In this document: piece by piece, positions 13,597 to 21,761 of the stretch | How the letters are laid out: the number at the start of each line of letters is the position of its first letter | Numbering within the stretch: position 1 is the first letter of the stretch | From: an uncultured Saprospiraceae bacterium | GTDB taxonomy: Bacteria > Bacteroidota > Bacteroidia > Chitinophagales > Saprospiraceae | Direction of reading: 5' to 3' | Assembly: GCA_937981555.1 (NCBI GenBank) | Contig: CALJOK010000044.1 | Span: 152,087-216,086 of the forward strand | Length of the DNA stretch: 64,000 bases | Program-made: the position numbers and the translations under genes | Notes under the pieces: generated by a model | What the model was told of the DNA's origin: nothing | The model's database searches: none | Seen by the model: the letters and a program-made list of their open reading frames with translations, nothing else

Positions 13597-16473
13597 CTAA
13601 AAAATGATTAATTGACCAGCTTGGATTGACTCTTTGGATTGAGTATTTTTTATTTGATAAAAATAACTGCCGCCTAAAAGTCCAGTTGTTGAGATAGAAG
13701 CATTTTTTTCTAATAATTCTTCTTTGACCAATCGACCATTGACATCAAATATTTGTACCAACATATTTATATTCGAATTTTCGATAAAAATATTACTTCT
13801 ACTTCGAACTGGATTTGGATAAACAGAAACTGTTGGGAAGGCTTCTTTTACCTCAATTGATTTTATTTCAGAATATTCAAATTTCTCATTATAATCCACT
13901 TGCTTTAAGCGATAATAATTTATTCCAATCTTAGGATTTGAGTCATAGATTTGATAATCATTTTGAGTTATTCCATTTCCTTTTGATGACACCTGATCGA
14001 TCTCTTCAAAATTAATTCCATCAATACTCCTTTCTATTTCAAAATAATCATTATTGGTCTCACTAGCTGTAGCCCAACCAATTTCAACTCTCTGATCATC
14101 AATCAATTGTACATCAAAAGAAATTAATTCTACCGGCAACGGTTGAGAGATAATTTTAAAATCCCATATCCCTCTTCCATGAGTTCCGAACCGAACGAGT
14201 TGATCACTACTCACATATTCTACAGAATAATATCGTTGCAAAGGAGCTGATACTCCCATCATGGAATACCACATATTATCAGCTACGACATAAACATATG
14301 GTCCAACATCTGTCGCAGCAAAAAGTAAACTTTCTGTATCATTCGCAACTATTTCATGCACTAGTAAACTTGGTAAACCAGCGCTCATCGAAGTGAATGT
14401 ATTACCTCCATCAGTTGATTTCCAGACAGGGTTATTACTATATCCACTTCCTCCAAAATAAACTAAATTCGAAGTAGCTTGGGAAGCGAAAATAGTTGCT
14501 CCATATAACCAATATTCTCCTGGCCCAGAAAAACTTGCTGTCTTACTCCATGACGTCCCATCATTATTTGAATAGAAAAAAGTTCCATCATCTGTAGCAA
14601 CATACAAGCGATCCGCATCAACATAAGATGGTTCGATAGCTGAAATGGCAGATGATCCGGTATTGGAGTTGGTATAAAAATCATAACTAAATTGGGTAGC
14701 TGAAATTGAATTGCCAGAAGCATTGGCAGTTAAAGTAACCAAGTGAGAACCAGCTCCTCCGCTCACTTCACCACCAGCTATATAAATAGAATTATCGCCA
14801 GCATCTACCGTTTCAGAAGTAGGATAAATCCAATCTGATACCGGAGGATTGGTTCCGTCTAATGTGTATGTAGCTGAGTATCCACTCGTCTGAGGATTAT
14901 GATAATAAGTTACCCACCCAAATGGATAGACCGTCCACAGACTTTGATCATTTCTAGAAAAAGAAGTATGTCCATAATCTCCAGAAATGACTTGAGTAAA
15001 GTTAATTGGTCCAGTCGCTCCACTTGCTACTGAGGTTCGTTGATGTCCTTGATCTTGAGTTCCACCATAAACATAATTAGAGTTTAATGGATCAGTCCTT
15101 ACATCATAAAATTGACCAACATTTAATCCTGCAGCTCCAGCATTCGTTGTAGTCAAAAGGTCATCATAAGATGCATGAAGTCCTCCATGATTAGCTACTA
15201 AAGTAAATTCAGTTCCATCAGTTTTTTTATAAGATTCAATATCCATAATATCTGCATGAATATAATCATTGTCTCCATAGTAATCCTGCCATGTATTTAC
15301 TTTTGTCCACGTTGAACCTGAATTATAGGAGCGATAACATTCAACCTCCCCCATATACATTTTAGTTGCATCAAATGGCGAAACCGAAAATCCAACACCC
15401 CAAGTTTCTTTAGGAGTAGAACCTTGCATGTTCCAATTTGCTCCCATATCCTCTGACTTGTACACATCGGATTTTTCCATCAACACAAATAAGGTAGTAT
15501 CTGTTCCTGTAATGTTACCTTCCAAATCCAACCAAACTCCTTGAGTCAAATCTGTATTTGAATTTCGTAGAGTTACCGTATTTCCATTTACAGTATATAA
15601 TTCCTTTCCTTGGTGAAGAACAAAAACAGTTGTACCTCCGAGTGGCAACCATAATTTAGTGTGATTAGAATTAACTGTACTTGAACCAACTGGGTCAAGT
15701 TTTTTGATCAAAGTAAAATTAACACCAAAGTCAACTGAACGATAAATAAACATTTTCGCGCCCCAAGGAGAACTACTCCAAGCTCGTCGTAAATAATAAA
15801 TAGTTCCATCTTCCAACCCAACTATTTCCGTAGGCTCTCCCCAATTATCAACAGAAGGAATATCCATAATCGAAGCTGTCCACGTCACTCCATTATCAGA
15901 GGAATAATATAAATCCTTACCCTGAGCAGCCACTATAAACTTAGTTCCTGAGCCATTATCTACTACTTTCAAAATTCCATTCCGAAATTGAATATCTTCA
16001 TTAAGTGGTGTCCATGAACTTCCATCTAGATTCGCTTGCCAAATAGTTCCACCTCCTGATATTCCATATACCTGATTGGCAGTTTTGTCGTAATCAAGAG
16101 TTCCGAGATTTCCAGCATTGTTATTACTTCCTAGTTCTATCCATTCTCCTGTCAAATTTCCATTTCCAAATGTTTCAGAGGTACGAGTTGCAACGTTAAC
16201 TCCATTTCTCTCTTGAAAAATTTGCTGGCGAGTCTGTTGATCTATTGCTTCCCAATCTGTTCCAGGAGCAGCACGGTGAATCATCTGATGCCATTTTTCT
16301 TTAGCATCACTTCCTTCACCTTCTTGCTGACCTTCAAATATTTCGATTTCTCCTTTGGTTGGTTGGGGATGAAAAATTTCTTGTTGATTAGTTTTATTTA
16401 GGAAAAGCACCAATGCACCTAATGATAAAATCATTAACCCAATAATAATTTTGGAAATAAAATTAAATTTCAT
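13597..16473 (-). CDS. Secreted sortilin/BNR-repeat beta-propeller protein with T9SS sorting domain
   Basis: A 958-residue protein. Residues 7-26 form an N-terminal signal/anchor. The bulk consists of BNR/sortilin-type propeller blades, recognised by repeated S-x-D-x-G-x-x-W motifs: SSDNGVTWTAS, SEDMGANWNMQG, SYNSGSTWTKV, SNNDGTSWSKT, STDGGNTFTSM. Such VPS10-like propellers are common on T9SS cargo. A linker beginning LPVELISFDVQL leads into the type A sorting domain (last ~85 residues, PTVSVYPNPVRSRSNIF to GGSYFYQI). It is predicted to be exported and attached at the cell surface. It is its own unit, with a terminator just downstream. Ligand unknown. Confidence 0.88.
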   Translation of the reverse strand: MKFNFISKIIIGLMILSLGALVLFLNKTNQQEIFHPQPTKGEIEIFEGQQEGEGSDAKEKWHQMIHRAAPGTDWEAIDQQTRQQIFQERNGVNVATRTSETFGNGNLTGEWIELGSNNNAGNLGTLDYDKTANQVYGISGGGTIWQANLDGSSWTPLNEDIQFRNGILKVVDNGSGTKFIVAAQGKDLYYSSDNGVTWTASIMDIPSVDNWGEPTEIVGLEDGTIYYLRRAWSSSPWGAKMFIYRSVDFGVNFTLIKKLDPVGSSTVNSNHTKLWLPLGGTTVFVLHQGKELYTVNGNTVTLRNSNTDLTQGVWLDLEGNITGTDTTLFVLMEKSDVYKSEDMGANWNMQGSTPKETWGVGFSVSPFDATKMYMGEVECYRSYNSGSTWTKVNTWQDYYGDNDYIHADIMDIESYKKTDGTEFTLVANHGGLHASYDDLLTTTNAGAAGLNVGQFYDVRTDPLNSNYVYGGTQDQGHQRTSVASGATGPINFTQVISGDYGHTSFSRNDQSLWTVYPFGWVTYYHNPQTSGYSATYTLDGTNPPVSDWIYPTSETVDAGDNSIYIAGGEVSGGAGSHLVTLTANASGNSISATQFSYDFYTNSNTGSSAISAIEPSYVDADRLYVATDDGTFFYSNNDGTSWSKTASFSGPGEYWLYGATIFASQATSNLVYFGGSGYSNNPVWKSTDGGNTFTSMSAGLPSLLVHEIVANDTESLLFAATDVGPYVYVVADNMWYSMMGVSAPLQRYYSVEYVSSDQLVRFGTHGRGIWDFKIISQPLPVELISFDVQLIDDQRVEIGWATASETNNDYFEIERSIDGINFEEIDQVSSKGNGITQNDYQIYDSNPKIGINYYRLKQVDYNEKFEYSEIKSIEVKEAFPTVSVYPNPVRSRSNIFIENSNINMLVQIFDVNGRLVKEELLEKNASISTTGLLGGSYFYQIKNTQSKESIQAGQLIIF

Positions 16474-16622
16474 TTTAATATGTGTGTTTTGTTTGAAAAA
16501 TATATTTTCAAAAGGTCTTTTAGAGGAAGGGTGCTTATTTTTATATAGAGGTAAGTATAAAGAGAGGTTTCAAAAATAATAAAATTAATGAATATTCTTA
16601 TATTAAGAATTCATATAAATAA

Positions 16623-16660
16623 AAAGGTGACCCTTGTTTTCTAAAATAAAAATCACCTTT
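16623..16660 (-). terminator. Likely terminator after the beta-lactamase-like gene
   Basis: AAAGGTGA (16623-16630) and TCACCTTT (16653-16660) form an 8-bp stem, and the interior TTTT/AAAA runs can extend it. On the minus strand a TTTTTATTTA tail follows, about 35 bases after the stop at 16695. Confidence 0.65.
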
Positions 16661-16694
16661 CAGTTCTTTCCTAAAATTTAAAAACGTGGAGTAG

Positions 16695-18020
16695 TTATTT
16701 TCTCACGCGCTTTACTACTTGTTTATAATTATCTTGAGCAAAAATAAATGAGTTCACTTTTCCATTTTCATCTTTGGTAAATTCTAATTCAATATTTACG
16801 CCTAGCATAAAAAATAAAGTTTCAGATTCAGGATAAATTCGATAAGCTGGTTGTCCAAAAGGTTGAAAATATAGTTTCCCATCTTTAGTAGAAATCTCAA
16901 CTGCCATCATTCCACCTATTACATATTTGCCAACATAATCCTCATAGATTTTAGAATCGACTTTTGCAATGGCTCTAGGTTTTTGTAATTTTTCACTTTC
17001 ATCTAAAAGATGTAATCCTAAGTCATCAGCCGAATATGTCGAATTTGTCAAAACAACCACTCCCCTATTTTTCTCTAAATCAATTCCGCAAAAACTTTTG
17101 TAGCCCCCTGTTCCGCCATTATGCCATCGAATATTATCTTTAAAGAAATGCCAGCCTAAACCCATTTTAGTATCTACATGAGCTTGTAATTTTTGAGTTG
17201 ATTTTACTGCCGAAGAAAGTTCATTGCCATCCAAAAGCAACTGTAATTTCAAGAAAGAAAGCATCTCCACTACATTAGACTTGAAAGCTCCTCCTCCAGC
17301 AAGTGCATCTTGATAATCCCAATTAGAAACAATATCACCTCCCATATGACCAATTGCTAAATTCTCTTTTTGTGAAGCAGAAAGTGTCGTTACAGTATTT
17401 TCAAATTTCAATCTATCACCTACTTTCTTTTGAAATAAATCTTCTAAACTCATCCTGCTTTCTTTAGTTAGTATATACCCAAGCAGGCCTGCACCAAGAT
17501 TAGAATACTCATGTTTTGTTCCAGGTTCACTTGATAATTTATATTTTCCTAAAAAATCGAAAAGCATTTTTTCATCATAATGAGCATAAGGATTATCAGG
17601 ATCCTCTCCAAGATTAAGATTAACAGGTAGTCTTGGCAAACCTGAATTATGAGTTGCCAAATGTTTTAAGGTGATTTTAATTCCTTTGTAATCAGGCACT
17701 TGCACATTAGGTAAATATTTCTCTATTGGATCATCTAGGTTCATTTTTTCCTCTGCAACCATTTCTGCTAAGAGTAATGAAGTGAATACTTTTGAGATGG
17801 AACCAATTTCATATATTGTTCTTTCATCTACATTCTTTCCATCTTCATTTTTAGTTTTTCCATAATTATAAAAATGCATTCCGCTAGAATCGATTATTCC
17901 AACAGCAATGCTTGGAGTATATTCAAGCTCTACACGTTCTTGAATACTTGCTTTAATTTCTTCTGTAAATTGTGCATTCATCGAGATAGAGATTAATAGT
18001 AGAAATAAGATAATTCGCAT
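16695..18020 (-). CDS. Class C beta-lactamase-family serine hydrolase
   Basis: The likely start is the ATG at 18018-18020, giving 441 residues with a clean signal peptide (MRIILFLLLISISMNAQ). An upstream in-frame ATG at 18080 would add 20 residues that spoil the signal. Serine hydrolase motifs: S-x-x-K in GSISKVFT (Ser74, Lys77), Y-S-N in KHEYSNLGAG, and H-N-G in RWHNGGTGGYK replacing K-T-G. This set fits the PF00144 beta-lactamase/D-alanyl carboxypeptidase/esterase group. It acts in the periplasm or outside; true antibiotic resistance is not implied. A C-terminal lipocalin-like tail (about 345-441) is typical. Monocistronic. Confidence 0.9.
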   Translation of the reverse strand: MRIILFLLLISISMNAQFTEEIKASIQERVELEYTPSIAVGIIDSSGMHFYNYGKTKNEDGKNVDERTIYEIGSISKVFTSLLLAEMVAEEKMNLDDPIEKYLPNVQVPDYKGIKITLKHLATHNSGLPRLPVNLNLGEDPDNPYAHYDEKMLFDFLGKYKLSSEPGTKHEYSNLGAGLLGYILTKESRMSLEDLFQKKVGDRLKFENTVTTLSASQKENLAIGHMGGDIVSNWDYQDALAGGGAFKSNVVEMLSFLKLQLLLDGNELSSAVKSTQKLQAHVDTKMGLGWHFFKDNIRWHNGGTGGYKSFCGIDLEKNRGVVVLTNSTYSADDLGLHLLDESEKLQKPRAIAKVDSKIYEDYVGKYVIGGMMAVEISTKDGKLYFQPFGQPAYRIYPESETLFFMLGVNIELEFTKDENGKVNSFIFAQDNYKQVVKRVRK

Positions 18021-18108
18021 AATTTTTATTTTTTGTAAAAAAACTAAAAGTTCTTTCCTTAAAAAAAGAACACAGACCAACGGTAAAAATACACAGACTA
18101 ATTTTCAT

Positions 18109-18144
18109 AAAAAAAGGAGTTAACCGTTTCCGATTAACTCCTTT
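18109..18144 (-). terminator. Intrinsic terminator after the Omp28-like gene
   Basis: AAAGGAGTTAA (18113-18123) and TTAACTCCTTT (18134-18144) form an 11-bp perfect stem. On the minus strand a T-run follows, 24 bases after the stop at 18168. Confidence 0.88.
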
Positions 18145-18167
18145 CTCTTAAAATGAAAAACAACTAC

Positions 18168-19214
18168 TTAGTTAAAAACAATTCTTTTCGTAATCACTTT
18201 TCCTTCAGATTTTAAAACTATGAAATACATTCCTTGAGTGACAACTGAATTTCTTTCAATCGTAAATTGAGAATTCCCATTTGGCAATTTCCCTTGAAAG
18301 ATATCAGTTACTTTTTTTCCGTCCAAATCAAATAACTCAATTGTTGCATTTTGTAATTCTTCTTCCAAATCAATATTGACAGTAGCTTGCGAAGAAATCA
18401 CGTTAGGTAAAATTTCCATTGACGCATTTTCTAACAATATATTTACATTTGCCACAGGTGGCTCAAAAGTAGTTGACAGATTAGTATTAATTGCGACAAA
18501 AGTGTCTCCTTCTTTTTTCCAAACGACAGTAACAATTTCTAAATGATCAGTATTCCAATCCGCACTTAATGTTGCAGAAAAAGATTTATCAAATTCACTC
18601 GAAGCATCAATATCTCCACTTGTGATAAGTTCTCCAAAAATTTCAGCATTAAGTTTACCTCTTAACACCTTCTCATGAATTGCATTACTTCCTTGACCTT
18701 GTTGAAAATTCACTACTTCATTTTCTACTGCATAAATACCTAAATAATATTCTCCTGAAGTTGATTGAAAAAATTTCGTCTTTGTTTCAATCTGTAATTC
18801 AGTACCATCCAAAGTTAAAATCATTCCAGCATTTACAACAGGTGATTTTGCTGCCTCTACATCTACCATATCTTTAATTTCTGTTCTCTTTGTTGTCGCA
18901 TTGGAAGACGTTACACCTACATCACCATTATACATATAAAAAAATGGTTGATAAGGAGAGTTAAAGTTTGATGAAAATGCATCTCCTGATGCCGTCACTA
19001 ATTGGCCATCATGATGAGCCACAATCAAAGTTGCCTTTTCTTCATTATCCATAACCATATTTTCCATCATAGTCCATCCCCAACCGCCACATGGAGGACA
19101 CCAAGTTGCAGAAATTTTAGTTAATAAAGGACGCTGCACTTCAGGCACATCTTGAGCAAAGAATGAGTTTGAAAAAAGGAAAATAAAAACTAATTGTAGA
19201 AATATTTTTTTCAT
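18168..19214 (-). CDS. Omp28-like thioredoxin-fold T9SS protein
   Basis: A 348-residue protein with a signal peptide (MKKIFLQLVFIFLFSNSFFA). A thioredoxin-like domain follows, with TKISATWCPPCGGWGWTMM holding the Cys39-Pro-Pro-Cys42 pair. This matches the Omp28-related family of Bacteroidota outer-membrane proteins. The last ~85 residues (ASMEILPNVISSQATVNIDL to TKRIVFN) are a type A T9SS sorting domain with GMYFIVLKSEGK. It is predicted to be a surface-attached or secreted protein; the CPPC pair could be redox-active but the substrate is unknown. It is a single-gene unit. Confidence 0.85.
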   Translation of the reverse strand: MKKIFLQLVFIFLFSNSFFAQDVPEVQRPLLTKISATWCPPCGGWGWTMMENMVMDNEEKATLIVAHHDGQLVTASGDAFSSNFNSPYQPFFYMYNGDVGVTSSNATTKRTEIKDMVDVEAAKSPVVNAGMILTLDGTELQIETKTKFFQSTSGEYYLGIYAVENEVVNFQQGQGSNAIHEKVLRGKLNAEIFGELITSGDIDASSEFDKSFSATLSADWNTDHLEIVTVVWKKEGDTFVAINTNLSTTFEPPVANVNILLENASMEILPNVISSQATVNIDLEEELQNATIELFDLDGKKVTDIFQGKLPNGNSQFTIERNSVVTQGMYFIVLKSEGKVITKRIVFN

Positions 19215-19513
19215 GTTTTTAAAATTTGATTAAAAGTTAATTTACATTTTAAAGAAATAAAAGACTGCATAAATCACGCCCTCTTTTACTGTCCGACAAA
19301 AGTAATTTTTTATTACATTCGTGGATGTCAATCTCAAGACTCTTTCAAAATTAGATTTGATTCCCACTTTACAAAGCGATCATTTTTACTCAAAAAGCAG
19401 ACACCAATATCTATTTTTAATTACATATATATATTCTCCAAGAATTACTTTTATTCATTAAATTTACTTTTATTAAATTTGAAGTTCTACTTACAAAAAC
19501 CAAAGCACACCCG
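19215..19513. other. Spacer without a gene
   Basis: No coding frame, strong hairpin or exact TAnnTTTG box was recognised here. It holds the promoter region of the Omp28-like gene (minus strand) and AT-rich sequence leading to the caspase-like remnant. Confidence 0.6.
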
Positions 19514-19714
19514 ATGAAAATTCTTTATACACTTCTGATTGGAATTAATAATGACCTAATTGATCTTCATAAATTGAATGGTTGTATCAATGATCGAGAA
19601 GCCAATCAATTTAAAATATTAATCACCTTTACTGCTCTATGGAGACTGCTTCTTGAAAAGAAAGCATTGACTTCAATTAATCTATGTGGGCTGCAACTAT
19701 TTCTCTTATTTTAA
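19514..19714 (+). pseudogene. N-terminal remnant of a caspase-like (C14) peptidase gene
   Basis: The 66-codon frame starts KILYTLLIGINNDLIDLHKL, then NGCINDREANQF. This is the hallmark opening of bacterial metacaspase-like proteins (K-x-Y-A-L-L-I-G-I-N-x-Y then L-x-G-C-x-N-D). After about residue 35 the similarity fades and a stop follows. No His (S/G-H-G) or Cys (D-x-C-H-S-G) catalytic motif is found downstream. It therefore looks like a truncated, inactive gene start left 133 bases ahead of the patatin-receiver gene. A very small functional derivative cannot be excluded. Confidence 0.6.
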
Positions 19715-19847
19715 TAATGGTGAAGAAATGAAATAGTCCATGCTAAATTTATTTGCATTGGAAAAAAAGGGTAATTAAAATTTTAATCAATTACTGTACG
19801 TTTTACGTTTTCTCAATACCTATTTTATTGTTTTAATAATTAAAAAA

Positions 19848-21596
19848 ATGAACAAAAAATATTTTACTCTTAACTCTGAAGTCGTGAATTTGATCCACGA
19901 TTTAAAGTTACAATTCCCAGATAACAGTTTAAAAATTTCAGATGTCGTCGATGAAGAAGGACATCAATATATCGATATAGTGCAAGAAGGTGGCGGTGTA
20001 CTTGGAATTGCTTTGCTTGGCTACACTTATGTTTTGGAAAAAATGGGTATCCGATTTTTGAATATTGGAGGAACTTCTGCAGGAGCAATCAATGCACTCT
20101 TGTTGGCAGCAAGTGGAAAACCTGAAGAAGCAAAAACGGAAAAAATCATTGAAATCATCGCCAAAAAAAATATTGCTGACTTCATGGATGGCGATGAAGA
20201 TGCTTTGGAATTTATCCAAACTATACTTTCCAAAGAACCAAGCAAGCTAGAATTATTGTATCATGGTGTTCAAGTGATTGATAATTTCTCGCAAGATTTA
20301 GGACTTAATTTAGGGGAGAGTTTTCTGAATTGGTTAACTGATGTTTTAAAAGATTTTGAAGTTCATGACACCGCCAAATTGGAAAAACGAATGAATGAAC
20401 TTTCTCCAACGATCCAGTTTCGAAAAGATTCAAAAGATATTCACGCATTCGAAGGACGAAAGATTTCGGCGGAATTGGCGATCATTGCAGCTGAATTAGC
20501 AACCGAAACCAAAGTCATTTTTCCAAGAATGCGAAACCTCTTTTTTAAAAATATCGACGAACCGAATCCAGCAAAATATGTTCGAGCATCGATGTCGATT
20601 CCTCTTTTTTTTAAACCTTATGAATTGACCGATTTACCTGCTGATGAAAATGCTATCATTCGTTGGAATCGAATTGGAAAACACCGAGGCGCAATTCCTG
20701 AAAAAGCGATTTTTGTAGATGGAGGAATTATGTCAAATTTTCCTATCGATATTTTTCATCTCAAAGGAAGCATTCCTTCTCGTCCAACTTTTGGTGTAAA
20801 ACTAGGTTTGGAAAGAGTCAAAACTAACCGCATCAATAATGTTGGAGATTTGTTGTACTCCTGTTTTGATGCTGCTCGAAATTTGCGTGACTTTGAGTTC
20901 ATTAAAGAAAATATGGACTTCCAACGACTAGTTGCCTACATCGATATTCAAGATCAAAATTGGTTAGACTTTAATATTTCTGATGAAAAAAAATTAGAAT
21001 TATTTATTGCGGGGGCAAAAGAAGCAAAAGATTTTTTACAAAAATTCGATTGGGAAGGTTACAAAAAAATTCGAAAAACCATAAAAAAAACAGACTACTC
21101 TCCAAAAGTCTTAGAAGGTTTACAAAAGTCTTTAACGAAAATAATTGAAGAAAAAAATCAACCAACGACAACCAATGATATCAACGCATTAAAAGATCGA
21201 CTTTTTTATCTAGGCAAAACTAAATCTCTTCGAGTACTTTGGATTGATGATAACCCAAAATTAATTAAAAAAGAAAGATCCTTATTGCGGAAATTAGGTG
21301 TCAACTCAACCTTAGTTCCTTCTACTCAAGCTGCCAAAAATTTTATTAAAAATAATAAAGATGAAATTGACTTTATCATTTCAGATATAAGTCGGAATGA
21401 TAGCTTTACTGAAGGCGTTGATTTCACCAAACAATTGTATGCCATCAATCCAAAATATAATCGCAAAGTAATTTTTTATATAACTGATTTAGATATTTCG
21501 AGAGGTGTTCCTGCCTATGCATTTGGGATTACTAATTCGGCGGTGGAATTGATCCAATTGGTGATAGATTTAGGGCAGCGAAAAGAAGGAGAGTGA
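19848..21596 (+). CDS. Patatin-like phospholipase fused to a divergent receiver domain
   Basis: A 582-residue cytosolic protein. The patatin domain (about 40-345) has the oxyanion loop EGGGVLGIALLG, the nucleophile elbow GGTSAG (Ser77) and the catalytic dyad Asp in FVDGGIMSNFP (Asp291), so the Ser-Asp dyad is intact. Residues about 458-582 form a receiver-like domain: LRVLWIDDNPK (acidic pair Asp467/Asp468), DFIISDISR (putative phosphoacceptor Asp513), and an ending AFGITNSAVELIQLV. The usual beta-5 Lys-Pro is missing. The predicted lipase would act on membrane lipids, possibly gated by the receiver-like part. It stands alone, convergent with a TPR histidine kinase gene and preceded by a caspase-like remnant. 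Confidence 0.85.
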   Translation: MNKKYFTLNSEVVNLIHDLKLQFPDNSLKISDVVDEEGHQYIDIVQEGGGVLGIALLGYTYVLEKMGIRFLNIGGTSAGAINALLLAASGKPEEAKTEKIIEIIAKKNIADFMDGDEDALEFIQTILSKEPSKLELLYHGVQVIDNFSQDLGLNLGESFLNWLTDVLKDFEVHDTAKLEKRMNELSPTIQFRKDSKDIHAFEGRKISAELAIIAAELATETKVIFPRMRNLFFKNIDEPNPAKYVRASMSIPLFFKPYELTDLPADENAIIRWNRIGKHRGAIPEKAIFVDGGIMSNFPIDIFHLKGSIPSRPTFGVKLGLERVKTNRINNVGDLLYSCFDAARNLRDFEFIKENMDFQRLVAYIDIQDQNWLDFNISDEKKLELFIAGAKEAKDFLQKFDWEGYKKIRKTIKKTDYSPKVLEGLQKSLTKIIEEKNQPTTTNDINALKDRLFYLGKTKSLRVLWIDDNPKLIKKERSLLRKLGVNSTLVPSTQAAKNFIKNNKDEIDFIISDISRNDSFTEGVDFTKQLYAINPKYNRKVIFYITDLDISRGVPAYAFGITNSAVELIQLVIDLGQRKEGE

Positions 21597-21761
21597 AAAT
21601 TAAAAAAGAGATTCCTATGAGAAAAGGTATATCGTATCGTATACTGATAAAGTTATTACCATATAAACTAGGATTACCTTACCACAACAAAATAAAAAAT
21701 TAATTCTTAATATAAAAACGAAGATCCATTTCTAGCTCTAAAGAAAAGAAGAAATAAATAA

